Counted from the first letter of the stretch, positions 1 through 9,618 are shown. The stretch: DNA of 17,933 nucleotides from Candidatus Woesearchaeota archaeon (GCA_016784195.1 JADHVE010000022.1:1-17933), one strand, 5' to 3'. Numbers and translations: made by a program. Notes: generated by a model not told the origin, from the letters alone.

Positions 1-1317
1 AAGGCCATTAGTAAGACACTTAGTATTGAAAATGTATCAGCTTCAGGAATACATTATATTGCCGGAACAGGTACAGCTAACGGAATGATTGATTTTATGG
101 AACTTTCTTTTACTCTGTTTGGATTCCAGGCAGAAAGTTTTTTCTATCTTTATATGATCTTATTAATTATTCCTGTTCTGCTTTTTATTATTTCGTTTAG
201 AAACAAACTCAATTATCTGATTATAGGCTTCTTATTTATTATTTGTTATCAACTTATTGCGTCAACGTCTATTGTCAAATTTGAAACAATATTACATGTT
301 CGGTTTATTGCTTTGTTAACAATCTTGCCTGCGATTCATATAGCTCTACTTGTAATGGACAAACATAAATTTACGCTTTTTACGTTGATGGGAGCATCGG
401 TTCAGGCATCGGTTTTGCTATTTTCATTTTATATAAGGTCACACTCAAGGTATCAACTTATGTTCTTGGCCAGCCTACCTATTTTTCTGTTTATTTATAA
501 TAAAATCAAATTTAAAACCAAGATAAAGTTGAATCAATTCTGGCCTCTCGCGGTCGTTCTAACAAGTTTTTTATTATTCCAAATGTATGTATCCTTAATT
601 AGAGATAGTTCCGTCACAGACAAAGATTCATCCTATCCTGTTTGGCATCAAACATATATGGGATTAGCAGGACACCCACAAGCAAAAGAAAAATATGGAA
701 TCGAATTTAGTGATGCCTCTGCCCTTCGCCAAGTGATTAAAAGCGAAGCAGAAAAAGGCAATATATTAAGTTATGATGACATGGTTCAGGATACGATTCA
801 TGGTATAGACCCCGCAAAACAAAAATCTAAAATAACACTTGTTGGGGTAGAGTATGGGAAAATTATTAGAAAAGAGTACTTTAAAATCTTAATAAATGAT
901 CCTTTATTTGTCATCTCTAGTTATTTTTATAAAATTCCCACATACATAAAAGCTTATCTTAGTGGTTCAAAAAATGCATCATATTTACCAGAGAGCTACG
1001 GCAATGTAGACGGATTACGTAGGTTATTTAATCCCTTTCGTATAGCTGTTATTGCTCTAATTTCTTTTTTGTTTTCTAGGGATATTATATTGATTCGTTG
1101 GAAAAGCTATTTCCTTTTACTGCTTTTCAATTCAGTCTTTGCTCTTATTCCCCCATTTATAACCTTGCCTGCATGCCATTCTGTCCTAGATTCTGCCTTA
1201 TTATTAAGTATAATTTTTTACTTTTTGTTAGCAATAAGTATTGCTAAAGGTATTATTGTTTTAAAGCGCTTGTTCATCAAGTTTTTCTACCACTATCTGT
1301 TCTTTTATCGCGACTAG
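1..1317 (+). CDS. Polytopic membrane protein, 3' part (5' end outside window)
   Basis: The frame is open from base 1, so the first in-frame ATG at 85 is probably internal; 438 codons lie in the window. The visible part has several hydrophobic helices, then a soluble loop of about 110 residues (roughly 640-930 bp), then two or three more helices and a basic tail ending in a TAG stop. The loop has the pattern PVWHQTYMGL followed by KYGIEFSD. From memory this resembles large uncharacterised membrane proteins with a GT-C-like look in surface glycan loci, but I cannot name a family with certainty. A role in glycan assembly is inferred from the neighbouring YfhO-like genes. It ends 127 bp before the next gene on the same strand. 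Membrane location is well supported; function is not. Confidence 0.75.
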   Translation, partial: KAISKTLSIENVSASGIHYIAGTGTANGMIDFMELSFTLFGFQAESFFYLYMILLIIPVLLFIISFRNKLNYLIIGFLFIICYQLIASTSIVKFETILHVRFIALLTILPAIHIALLVMDKHKFTLFTLMGASVQASVLLFSFYIRSHSRYQLMFLASLPIFLFIYNKIKFKTKIKLNQFWPLAVVLTSFLLFQMYVSLIRDSSVTDKDSSYPVWHQTYMGLAGHPQAKEKYGIEFSDASALRQVIKSEAEKGNILSYDDMVQDTIHGIDPAKQKSKITLVGVEYGKIIRKEYFKILINDPLFVISSYFYKIPTYIKAYLSGSKNASYLPESYGNVDGLRRLFNPFRIAVIALISFLFSRDIILIRWKSYFLLLLFNSVFALIPPFITLPACHSVLDSALLLSIIFYFLLAISIAKGIIVLKRLFIKFFYHYLFFYRD

Positions 1318-1430
1318 TGGCAGTGGCTTAAGCCGATAGCAATCTATGAAACTATGAGTTAACCAATGGTAGTGCAGTATAGATATACATCCATTCGCTT
1401 TAGCCCAAATCTAAACTTTTATATTCCGAA

Positions 1431-1550
1431 GATAAAAAATTAAAATGATCACAAAGATTAAGAAATACATTAATATACCCCTCCTTCTACAAAAAGAAAT
1501 TAATATAATCATCAAAATTAAGAAATATATCAATATACCCCTCCTTCTAC
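1431..1550 (+). repeat. 60-bp tandem duplication across a start codon
   Basis: Bases 1431-1490 and 1491-1550 align without gaps at an offset of exactly 60 bp, with about 50 of 60 positions matching. The right end (CCCCTCCTTCTAC) is identical in both copies. The unit is in frame, so the encoded protein starts with a repeated block: the segment KIKKYINIPLLL occurs twice, 20 residues apart. The ATG of copy one corresponds to ATA in copy two, which suggests the start codon was duplicated and one copy then decayed, or that the upstream copy gained it. Confidence 0.85.
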
Positions 1551-3934
1551 TAATAATGTTTCCTTTCTACTTTGGATACGATTTGTATAGAGGCAATCTT
1601 TTCTTTTCACATAATGACTACTCAGGAATGTACTATCCTTTTCGCCAGTGGTTTTTAGAGAATCTTATGGATTTTAAATTTCCAATCTGGAATCCATATT
1701 GGGGTATCGGCCACGAAGCAGTAATATGGGCAACTGTACCTGTTGATTTCTACAGTATTCTAGAAATATTTATTAAACCCCACTACGAATATTTTGTTCT
1801 TTTGCAATGTATGGCATTAGTAATTGCGTGCTACTGTGCATTCAGAAAATTTGGGTTTGAATCCTGGGCATCCACAATAAGCTCACTGTTTTTCTTTATG
1901 TCGCCTTTAATTACTTATTGGTCCTTTGAGTTTATTAAAACCAATCTTTTTATTGCACATATTTTTACTTTTTTCTTTATGGTGAAATGGTTTGAGACAA
2001 GGAAGCTATGTTATGTTTTTCTGATGGGGTGGGCTTTTTTTCTGGGTATGTTTGGCACAAAACTTGAGTTCTGGTTTTTTGGCACCGTATTTTTCATTCT
2101 GTGCCCGATAATTACGTTCTTTTTAATGATACAGGAAAATAGATGGAAGAAACTTCACATGATATTCTTTGCGTGGGGAAGTATCATTTTGGCTATTGCT
2201 GCTCAATCCTGGCAAGTAAACCTTTTGGTAAATGCATTAAACAACTCCAATCGCCAGCCTGTTCCACACGGATTACACAACCTTTTCTCCTTTGAAATGT
2301 ATAGAAATATATTTTTGAGCCTTGGAGATTCAGACTTTTTTGCTCTTATGTTGATTTGTATTTTTCTTATTGTTGGTTTGCATAAAAAAGTTAGATACCG
2401 TTGGCTTTTTCTTGGTTTATCTATATTTGCATCCTTCTTGTTTAAAGCCTGGGGGTTTTCTTTTTTAGCTGTCTTTATTAAAAGCCCCATCTTCATCGGG
2501 GGTTTATTGGCTACATCCTTAGCAATTCACAACTATTCAAAGAGAGATCTGTTTTTAGCATGGATACTATTTATGCTCCCTGCATATTACTGGTGCAGAC
2601 CAATGGTAAACGTTGATGAATTGTACTTACTTGGTGTAGCACCTGTGTTTTTTAAAGGTATCTGGGGGTTTCTTGTCTGGTTTGGATGTTTACAGGTTCT
2701 CCGTCATAAAGTTGCCCTAATAGCTTACCTATCTATAATTATGGTACTAGTCCTGGAGGTACAGGGACAGATTGTTTTATCATATCTGTTTGGCTATTTG
2801 TGGATGCCAGCCAGAGACAATTATATTATAGATTTTTCCTTTGCCCTACTGGTAATTTTTGGACTATTAACACGGTACAGATTTAAACGGACCGTAAAAA
2901 GGCTTGCACCTTTTATAATTGTTTTTGCTGGATATTCTAATCTGTATTATGTAATTCCACTTGAGTTTTTACCAGGTATTGCAAATCCTTTGTTAAGAGA
3001 AGGGCTTCCATATAATCCGTTTACAGGTGATCCTGAATTAAATAATACTATCAATAATTTGGATTACAAACCCTACAGGAGAGTAGTAAACCCGGATATT
3101 GACCCCCAGCTTCCGCAAAACCATGGAGCATTTCTCTGTAAACAAACTAATAATGCAACATTTTATGGAAGCATGACACCTTTACGCTATAGTGAACTTG
3201 TAAATTATTACAGATATGGCATAACACCAGATGACAACATAACTGGGTATCCCTCTGTATACTCGAAAGAAACTATATCAAGGTTACCTAACGTAGAAAA
3301 CAAGGATTTTAATAATGGTCTTATCTATTATATGACGGTTTGGACAATTCCCCCTCTTGAGTTAGACTTACTTCAAATGCTGGGGGTAGATCATATAATA
3401 ACAAGAAACAAAGATTTATTATCCTCATCTGTTCAGAAACTCGATCTTGTAGACGAAGAATACTTAGGAGTATTTAATATAGCAAAGCTAGCAGATACTC
3501 TACCAAGAACATTTTTGGTAACCAATGTTACAGCAGAAAATCTAGATGATTTTAAAGAAAATATGAAACCAGATATTCTTATGTTTGATGAAACAGTAAC
3601 CAATAACACTTCTTTGAGCGCTTATATGGCAAGGTCAGCCAAAATATTGAAATACGAACCTGAATATGTTTCAATCGAAGCTAAATCATCTGAAGGTGGA
3701 TATCTTGTTTTGTCTGACGTTTTCCATCCGTATTGGTCAGCAAAAGTAGATGGAAGGCCTGTGGAAATTATTCCGGCATTTCACGCATTTCGTGGTATAA
3801 AAGTGTCTGCCGGCTCTCATAAAATAGAGTTTTTTTGTAATGTGCCACATTTCAAAACTGCCTTTTTTGTTTCTATCCTTCTGGTAGTAGCATCTTCATG
3901 GTTTACATTGCGCTTTTGGAAGAAAGAAATATAA
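1445..3934 (+). CDS. YfhO-family-like polytopic membrane protein, putative GT-C type glycosyltransferase
   Basis: The protein has 829 residues. After a duplicated N-terminal block (residues 2-34) comes a first membrane helix, then an extracytoplasmic loop with N57-D58 and the segment FPIWNPYWGIGHE (79-91). This matches the YfhO-type pattern of an acidic residue followed by PLWNPY-x-G. Many membrane helices follow up to about residue 515, then a soluble region (about 519-800) and a final helix (about 805-825) with a basic end. Residues 751-803 carry the YfhO-like terminal module: GGYLVLSD, PYW, KVDGR, FRGI and a SAGSHKIEF strand. YfhO proteins add lipid-linked sugars to surface polymers on the outer face of the membrane; that role here is inferred. 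No convincing ribosome binding site precedes the ATG. The acceptor is unknown. Confidence 0.8.
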   Translation: MITKIKKYINIPLLLQKEINIIIKIKKYINIPLLLLIMFPFYFGYDLYRGNLFFSHNDYSGMYYPFRQWFLENLMDFKFPIWNPYWGIGHEAVIWATVPVDFYSILEIFIKPHYEYFVLLQCMALVIACYCAFRKFGFESWASTISSLFFFMSPLITYWSFEFIKTNLFIAHIFTFFFMVKWFETRKLCYVFLMGWAFFLGMFGTKLEFWFFGTVFFILCPIITFFLMIQENRWKKLHMIFFAWGSIILAIAAQSWQVNLLVNALNNSNRQPVPHGLHNLFSFEMYRNIFLSLGDSDFFALMLICIFLIVGLHKKVRYRWLFLGLSIFASFLFKAWGFSFLAVFIKSPIFIGGLLATSLAIHNYSKRDLFLAWILFMLPAYYWCRPMVNVDELYLLGVAPVFFKGIWGFLVWFGCLQVLRHKVALIAYLSIIMVLVLEVQGQIVLSYLFGYLWMPARDNYIIDFSFALLVIFGLLTRYRFKRTVKRLAPFIIVFAGYSNLYYVIPLEFLPGIANPLLREGLPYNPFTGDPELNNTINNLDYKPYRRVVNPDIDPQLPQNHGAFLCKQTNNATFYGSMTPLRYSELVNYYRYGITPDDNITGYPSVYSKETISRLPNVENKDFNNGLIYYMTVWTIPPLELDLLQMLGVDHIITRNKDLLSSSVQKLDLVDEEYLGVFNIAKLADTLPRTFLVTNVTAENLDDFKENMKPDILMFDETVTNNTSLSAYMARSAKILKYEPEYVSIEAKSSEGGYLVLSDVFHPYWSAKVDGRPVEIIPAFHAFRGIKVSAGSHKIEFFCNVPHFKTAFFVSILLVVASSWFTLRFWKKEI

Positions 3935-4003
3935 TAATTTAAATTCTTTTTAAGCTTAAAGATTAATATCACTAGAGCAAAGTGAAACTATAGAGATATT
4001 ATC

Positions 4004-4007
4004 AGGG
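4004..4007 (+). promoter_or_regulatory. Ribosome binding site supporting a GTG start
   Basis: AGGG lies six bases before the GTG at 4014 and is the only purine-rich core near it. No ATG in the same frame precedes the Rossmann motif, so this site together with GTG is the best start for the dehydrogenase gene. Confidence 0.5.
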
Positions 4008-4013
4008 ATAATT

Positions 4014-4787
4014 GTGAGAAAACATATTAACAATTTTATCATAATTGGTTCATCTCGTGGACTGGGAAGCGCATTAGTTGAAGTACTGTTGAAAAATGAG
4101 TCTTATCAGGTTTTTGGAATAGCCAGAACCAAGTTTGAAAAAGTCAAAAACTACGAAAAATGGTGTAGCTCCAAGAGATATCATCATATAGAGGCTGATA
4201 TTACTTCTGCATCAATTTGTGAAACCCTTAAATCGGTTTGCCTAGAATTTTCTGAAGAGCCGATTCAGATTTTTTTTAACGCAGCTGTCGTAGAATCTGA
4301 TGTTAACAATAATTGCACTATTAATTTTAATGTTTTTGACAAGATAAATCATGTTGGTATAGATGGCTTTAAAAATGTACTCCAGGCCTTTGAAGGTTAT
4401 CTTCTGAATTATGGTGGAGTTTTTGTTGGAATTTCATCCTTCAGCGCTTTTTTTCCTCCTGTTTTTGATTCAAGAATTGCTTATCCATCTTCAAAAGCAT
4501 ATCTTGATATGAGCCTTCGCTGCCTGAGAAGCGTTTGGAATAGCAAGCACATCAGCATTGTTACTGTACATTTAGGACATATTGAGGAAAAACAAACGGG
4601 GCTCCTTTCCCGGTCTTACACAAAAACTGCTGAGAAACTTGTTAAGTCACTATCCAGCAAAAAGATTCCATCAGAAATAAATTATCCGAGACTGTATACA
4701 TTAGTTTATAAATATATTTTAAAATCTATACCAGATTCTCTTTATTTGAAACTTTTTCGAATGCTACATAAATTAGAGATAAAATGA
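4014..4787 (+). CDS. Short-chain dehydrogenase/reductase (classical SDR)
   Basis: The 257-residue protein is of normal length for a classical SDR. The nucleotide-binding glycine motif reads GSSRGLG (residues 12-18) after a hydrophobic strand. A variant of the NNAG motif reads NAAV (89-92). A serine-rich strand (ISSFSAF) precedes the catalytic pair in YPSSK (Y157, K161). It is therefore probably an active NAD(P)H-dependent oxidoreductase in the cytoplasm. The opening resembles sepiapterin/benzil reductase-type SDRs, but substrate cannot be read from sequence. Its stop codon overlaps the start of the next gene (ATGA, 4784-4787), so it is probably translationally coupled to the radical SAM enzyme there. 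That pairing suggests the two act on one substrate, perhaps a sugar or lipid intermediate. Confidence 0.85.
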   Translation: MRKHINNFIIIGSSRGLGSALVEVLLKNESYQVFGIARTKFEKVKNYEKWCSSKRYHHIEADITSASICETLKSVCLEFSEEPIQIFFNAAVVESDVNNNCTINFNVFDKINHVGIDGFKNVLQAFEGYLLNYGGVFVGISSFSAFFPPVFDSRIAYPSSKAYLDMSLRCLRSVWNSKHISIVTVHLGHIEEKQTGLLSRSYTKTAEKLVKSLSSKKIPSEINYPRLYTLVYKYILKSIPDSLYLKLFRMLHKLEIK

Positions 4788-6217
4788 AATCAGATATCGT
4801 TTTTATCCAACAATATGCAGTACCCTATTTTGGTGTACTCTCTATCACATCGCATTTGAGCCACAGAGGCTTTGAGGCTGAAGTACTGATAGAATCCCTG
4901 GAAGACAATCTTATCCAAAAATTAAAGCAACTACAGCCGAAATTAATTGGCATTTCCCTCATGTCACCGGAGCACAAATGGCTAATAAACCTGTCTCAAT
5001 CCATACGTCAGTCTCTTCCGAAGATCCCGATCGTTGTAGGTGGAGTTCATGGAATATTCTATCCTGAACAGATTCTTTCACAGACATCTGTCGATCTAGT
5101 CTGTCACAGTGACGGAGAAGAAGTCATAATAAATGTTATTGAACACCTGAATAACGGAGCCTTAGACTGGAGTTCTATTTCCGGCTTATCTTATAAAACG
5201 GATAAGGGAGAAATTCGCACTAACCAAAGAGCAGATTTGGTCCCATTTGATGACAATATCATTGAAGACCGAAATATTTATTACAATCGATATCCTCAGC
5301 TTGCCAGAGATAAAGTACAACGTTTTTTTTCAAGTAGAGGATGCCATTTCAGATGTAGTTTCTGCTATAACGCCAATATCCATGATGTTTTTAAGGAGAA
5401 GGGGAAATATATCCGTCAAAAAAGTGTCAAGAGCTTTATTAAGGAGATTACATCGGAATATGAGAAGTATCCAATTGAATGCTTTTTTTTCAGTGATGAT
5501 CTTTTTACTTTTGATAAAAAGTGGCTAAAGGAATTTCTGGATATTTATAAAGAGAGGGTTGGCAGACCATTTTGGTGTACAACAAGAGCAAACACTATTG
5601 ATGAAGATACAGCAGGCATGTTAGCAGAGGCCGGATGCATCACTGCAAGTTTTGGTATTGAAACAGGTAATTATAATATAAGAAAAAATGTACTAAAGAA
5701 AAATATCACTGATGAAAAAATAATTCGTTGTGGAAACCTGCTCCATGATTACGGTATAAAGACACAAACGGCAAATATGTTCTGCCTTCCTGATGAGACA
5801 GTAGAAGATGCTTTAAAGACAATTGACATTAATATTAAGGCAAAGGCGAATTACGCCTTTACTGCATTATTTATGCCATTTCCTAATACTGCTCTCTGTA
5901 ATTACTGCATAGAAAAAGGTCTTTTAAAATCTGATTATTCTTTAAATGACCTGCCAACTTCATTTTTAACTATAAGTATTTTAGATATTCCTGAGAAACA
6001 GAAGGAGTCCATCAAAAATGTTCATCGTTTAGCATTTTTCTTTATAAAATGGCCATGGCTTTTTAAGCTATTCAAAAAGGTCGTATATTTAAATTTTCTT
6101 AGCCAATTCTTTCATTATGTATTTTTGTTTGCCACGGTTCTTAGACATAAAGAAGAACGTGGTATTTCATGGTGGGCTACTATTAGATATGCGTGGAGAT
6201 TAAGAAAGTCATTTTAG
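4784..6217 (+). CDS. B12-binding-domain radical SAM protein
   Basis: The 477-residue protein has the two-domain layout of class B-like radical SAM enzymes. An N-terminal alpha/beta domain of about 150 residues contains LIGISLMS and PIVVGGVHG, as in cobalamin-binding (BchE-type) domains. The radical SAM barrel follows, with cluster cysteines C187, C191 and C194 in SSRGCHFRCSFCYN. Later barrel strands include FSDDLFTFD, TTRANT and ASFGIETGN. The C-terminal stretch (about 400-470) is hydrophobic and aromatic and may touch the membrane, as in related enzymes. Such proteins use S-adenosylmethionine and cobalamin for methylation or C-C bond chemistry. The N-domain has no DxHxxG motif, so base-off cobalamin binding is uncertain. 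It overlaps the upstream SDR by 4 bp. The substrate is unknown. Confidence 0.88.
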   Translation: MKSDIVFIQQYAVPYFGVLSITSHLSHRGFEAEVLIESLEDNLIQKLKQLQPKLIGISLMSPEHKWLINLSQSIRQSLPKIPIVVGGVHGIFYPEQILSQTSVDLVCHSDGEEVIINVIEHLNNGALDWSSISGLSYKTDKGEIRTNQRADLVPFDDNIIEDRNIYYNRYPQLARDKVQRFFSSRGCHFRCSFCYNANIHDVFKEKGKYIRQKSVKSFIKEITSEYEKYPIECFFFSDDLFTFDKKWLKEFLDIYKERVGRPFWCTTRANTIDEDTAGMLAEAGCITASFGIETGNYNIRKNVLKKNITDEKIIRCGNLLHDYGIKTQTANMFCLPDETVEDALKTIDINIKAKANYAFTALFMPFPNTALCNYCIEKGLLKSDYSLNDLPTSFLTISILDIPEKQKESIKNVHRLAFFFIKWPWLFKLFKKVVYLNFLSQFFHYVFLFATVLRHKEERGISWWATIRYAWRLRKSF

Positions 6218-6462
6218 ATCTGGAACTAAAATGGCATATCTTACTGAGGAATTACAATATACTCTAAACTTGAGAACAACAGTATAATTTCTGTTAGCAG
6301 AGTCTACAGCTTACTAATAATATGTTTGAAGGAAAAACTAATTAATGATAAGAAAATCAATCCCTAAAGCACAATGCATGAGAGAAAAAGGAACAGCACT
6401 TATACTGTACCCCAGTAATTAAGAATATGTAATTTTGGCAAAACTAATATTAGGATTCACAA
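6218..6462 (+). other. Intergenic spacer, largest in the window
   Basis: This 245-bp stretch separates the upstream genes from the 1051-residue membrane protein gene, so a promoter may lie here. A TATAAT-like hexamer sits at 6283-6288 but has no -35 box at proper distance. A possible ribosome binding site, AGGA at 6452-6455, stands seven bases before the ATG at 6463. I see no terminator hairpin, RNA gene or credible small gene. Confidence 0.4.
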
Positions 6463-9400
6463 ATGATTAACCCTGAAAATTTTTTCTTACGAACGAGACA
6501 ACTGATCCACATTTTAATCCCTGTGGGTATTGCCTTGTATATTATATACCCCTTGCTATCAGGCGATTATTTTTATCCTTTTGCCGAATATGAACTTCTC
6601 AAGTCATTCATGATTAATTTTATAGATACGTTAAGAAATGCTGAATTACCGCAATGGAATGATTATGTCGGCTGTGGTCAACCAGCAGTGACATTTGGTC
6701 ATTACCCCATTTCACAAAATACTATTTTTTATATGATATTTGGATATAGTGATTTTACATACTTTTTTACAAGATTTACTGGATTAGCGACACTGTTTTT
6801 AGTTTTTATATATGCCTGCAAATTTCTCAAATTAAGTTATTTTTATGCCCTGATTGGATCTCTTGTTTACTTTTGTGTAAATTTTGTAGTTAGATCAATA
6901 ATTATGGAAACAGTAGGTAATCTTTATCCGATATTTCCGCTTCTTTTCGTTCTCGTAATCTATATAGTTTCTGACAAAAGTTTTATTAGGAAGAGAGAAG
7001 TAGTAATCTTTAGCTTATTTTATATTTTGTGGCTAAGTGGAGGTCACCTGACCTATGAATTAATGCCATTGGTAATGCTATCTATTGTTTACTGGATTGC
7101 TATATTTATATTCCATTATAATTCTCTCAAACTGGTTGATTTTACAAGATTTACAGGGCTTTATTTTATCTTATTTGTTGTTCCTTTATCTGCGGTTTTA
7201 TATCAGTATTATTTTATCTATGACGTAATTTCAGATTCCAATAGATTTAAACCAGGGTTGATTGTCAGCCCTTTTGAATCAATCGCATGGAAACAGCTTT
7301 TACTATCCTTTCACTCTTCATCATACTTTTGGGTTGGACTTTTTTGTTGCATAATCTACGCCATTGTATCATTTCTGTCCAAAAAATGTGATTCTGATTT
7401 ACTAACAAAAAAAGAAAAGATACCTTCACCATTACTTCTTTTGCTCATCCCATTTTTATTTATTGTCTCAGGTCTTGTAGACATAAAAATGCCTGGAAAT
7501 AATATTGTTGCAAATGGCGAGATTTCTGAAAATATTCATGCTGTGAAATCATATAAATCTACGTTACAAAGTGTTCCTAATGGACAAACAGGTAATTGTC
7601 TTAAGATAACTACAGCAGAAAACTCCATTGGCTATGCCTACTTTGCTGTTCCAACACAAGTTGGTAAAAAATATAAGTTTACGGCCTACTATAAGAAAGG
7701 AAGTGCTCCAAATGGTCAAATCAAAATAGGAACGTCTATTGATGTTACTGATTTATATTATTCCGGGGTTCTTTCTAATTCTAACTGGATACCGTATAGT
7801 TGTGAGTTTAGAGCTCCCAATAAAGTTACTTATATTACACTGGTAAACCTTACATCCACAAAAGAACAATCTTCATTCTTTGACACAATTACCCTTAAAA
7901 AACTTGAGCCGCTTCTAATTGCAGATTCAGATTATGTATCTATCTTAAAATCTACAGTCTTTAAAATTGCATTTACTTTGTATATTGTTCTTGTTTTTCT
8001 TGCATTTTGCAAAAAGAAAATCTTCACACTAGAAATCTCTTTTTCTGCATTATTAAATTATGCTTTTGTTTTAATCGCTTACGTATCATTACTATCTTAT
8101 TACTTTTTTTCACCGGAGAATATAATCGGTGATGTAAATGGTTATGATTACGACCTTTTCAGGGAACTTAGCCCTACACTTCAAATAATTTTTTGTCTGG
8201 TAGTATTGTATTCGATAGAGAATTACCAAAAAAGAAAAGTAGTTAAGATCATTGTCTTATCATTAATTGCATTGTACTTAATACGCTCACATTTTACCAT
8301 TCCGCTGATGCGTTTTACCGGAATTGTATGGTATGCAACTAGAGATGGTACTATTTATAGCCTCTTTTTTGCAGTATTATTCATGTTCGGACTGAGAAAT
8401 ATTATGTTCCATTTAACCGGTTTTATAAAATTCCGTAAAACTGCGAATTATATCAAATATGGTATTCTTTTTCTTCTAATAGTTTTGCTGGTAAGAGATT
8501 CTTACAACAAGTTTTATAAAGGAACGTCACACAGATTTATCTATGTAAAAAATGAAGAATTGGTTAGGCCTGAAGTGCCGATGGATCAGGGTGCCTTAGA
8601 TGCACATAAAGAGGTGGTTTTATTGAAAGAGAGATTATTGACGCTGGATAAAGAAACAGACCATTACTATAGAATGTTTGCCCCTGGAAATAATTACTTT
8701 TACTTGGAAGGAAGTTTGCAAGATCACAAAATGTATGAAGCTTTTATATATGATTCAAGCATTACTAAGGAACTACAGGATTTTTATGAATTTACTATTT
8801 TGAATAAGAAACCAGTTAATACCAGAAAGTTGAAAGATGCTATGCCATATTTTCTATTTACCAGGCATGTGCATGCAGGAATTAATTTAACCCATAGAGA
8901 AATACCATATGGTGATTTTTTTATGTTTGCGCCAAATGATACAAAATACATAAAAGAGCAAAATATTGAATTCTTATGGGATATCATGCAGGTAAAATAC
9001 ATCATTATCGATGCTGCCCTTTCAAAGGTACTCGATAGCTTTGCTACAAGAGAACAACACTACAATCTACTTGATAGATACCCAAAATTAGGTTTGAATT
9101 TATATGAAATAACAAAGGAGAAAAAATACTCCAGATTAGCAGTTTTACCCGTTAATGACGGAGAAAGTCATGATCAAATGATGGAAAATATTAATTCTAA
9201 AGACATTGAAATATTAAAACACCTATATTCAAAACTTGTTTTTTTGGATAAACACACTAAAGACTTCACTTTGTTAAAGAACAAACGAGTTAATAGTAAA
9301 AGATTTTATGAGATTAAGTCAGAACGCAGTGGCATCTTGATAGAGTTCGAGAGTTGGAACAAAAATTGGGAATTGGAGAGAAATGATAAAAAAGAAAGCG

Positions 9401-9618
9401 TACTGAAAGCATTTCAAATGTTTAAGGGAATCAAGATTGAGCCAGGTTTGAATAAAATAGAAATATCTTATGGATTGAAATTATTTAATTTGTTATTCTT
9501 CTTCTCTATTTTTGTTATCTTGGCTTATGTAACTTTATTAGTTAAATACCACTACTCTGAAAAGAATGCCATTTTGGCTTCAGAAAATATTAATCATGAA
9601 AAAGACAGATTGGGATGA
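6463..9618 (+). CDS. Large YfhO-like membrane protein with inserted carbohydrate-binding-like domain
   Basis: The protein has 1051 residues. It opens with a membrane helix (about 16-33) and a loop with E42 and ELPQWNDYVGCGQP (61-74), the YfhO/GT-C-like first-loop pattern. About eight helices follow to residue ~340. Residues ~343-483 then form a polar, strand-rich insert: NGEISEN, GNCLKITT, Y-F-A-V-P, KKYKFTAYYKKG, W-I-P-Y, and FFDTITLKKL. This looks like a CBM4/9-type beta-sandwich. More helices follow to about residue 685, then a long soluble region and a terminal module at 956-1008 (SGILIEF, W-N-K-N-W, FKGIKI, INK-like strand), with a last helix at about 1010-1030. The likely role is transfer of a lipid-linked sugar outside the membrane; the insert may hold the glycan acceptor. 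Both are inferences. The 3' end overlaps the next gene. Confidence 0.78.
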   Translation: MINPENFFLRTRQLIHILIPVGIALYIIYPLLSGDYFYPFAEYELLKSFMINFIDTLRNAELPQWNDYVGCGQPAVTFGHYPISQNTIFYMIFGYSDFTYFFTRFTGLATLFLVFIYACKFLKLSYFYALIGSLVYFCVNFVVRSIIMETVGNLYPIFPLLFVLVIYIVSDKSFIRKREVVIFSLFYILWLSGGHLTYELMPLVMLSIVYWIAIFIFHYNSLKLVDFTRFTGLYFILFVVPLSAVLYQYYFIYDVISDSNRFKPGLIVSPFESIAWKQLLLSFHSSSYFWVGLFCCIIYAIVSFLSKKCDSDLLTKKEKIPSPLLLLLIPFLFIVSGLVDIKMPGNNIVANGEISENIHAVKSYKSTLQSVPNGQTGNCLKITTAENSIGYAYFAVPTQVGKKYKFTAYYKKGSAPNGQIKIGTSIDVTDLYYSGVLSNSNWIPYSCEFRAPNKVTYITLVNLTSTKEQSSFFDTITLKKLEPLLIADSDYVSILKSTVFKIAFTLYIVLVFLAFCKKKIFTLEISFSALLNYAFVLIAYVSLLSYYFFSPENIIGDVNGYDYDLFRELSPTLQIIFCLVVLYSIENYQKRKVVKIIVLSLIALYLIRSHFTIPLMRFTGIVWYATRDGTIYSLFFAVLFMFGLRNIMFHLTGFIKFRKTANYIKYGILFLLIVLLVRDSYNKFYKGTSHRFIYVKNEELVRPEVPMDQGALDAHKEVVLLKERLLTLDKETDHYYRMFAPGNNYFYLEGSLQDHKMYEAFIYDSSITKELQDFYEFTILNKKPVNTRKLKDAMPYFLFTRHVHAGINLTHREIPYGDFFMFAPNDTKYIKEQNIEFLWDIMQVKYIIIDAALSKVLDSFATREQHYNLLDRYPKLGLNLYEITKEKKYSRLAVLPVNDGESHDQMMENINSKDIEILKHLYSKLVFLDKHTKDFTLLKNKRVNSKRFYEIKSERSGILIEFESWNKNWELERNDKKESVLKAFQMFKGIKIEPGLNKIEISYGLKLFNLLFFFSIFVILAYVTLLVKYHYSEKNAILASENINHEKDRLG

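Noticed and set aside
1325..1334. Palindrome GGCTTAAGCC just after the first stop codon, as a terminator or operator
   Set aside because: A perfect palindrome leaves no loop, and no U-rich tract follows; too little to support a call.
2203..2496. 97-codon reading frame on the minus strand inside the first YfhO-like gene
   Set aside because: It lies wholly within a well-supported membrane protein gene, is rich in lysine and arginine as antisense frames of hydrophobic genes tend to be, and shows no domain.
3949..3960. Perfect 12-bp palindrome TTTAAGCTTAAA in the gap before the SDR gene
   Set aside because: Too short and AT-rich for a terminator, with no T tract in the right place and no second copy near other genes to suggest an operator.
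5247..5528. 93-codon reading frame in another plus-strand frame inside the radical SAM gene
   Set aside because: It overlaps the cysteine motif and barrel of the real enzyme; the alternative frame has no recognisable motif.
6270..6288. TTGAGA and TATAAT hexamers resembling a sigma-70 promoter
   Set aside because: They are separated by only 7 bases instead of about 17, so they cannot form one promoter; TATAAT alone is expected by chance in such AT-rich DNA.
6345..6422. A 25-codon reading frame (MIRKSIPKAQ...) upstream of the large membrane protein, as a possible precursor peptide for the SPASM enzyme
   Set aside because: No precursor-like leader/core pattern, a poorly spaced ribosome binding site, and a position more than 3 kb from the radical SAM gene. 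Frames of this length arise by chance in AT-rich spacers.
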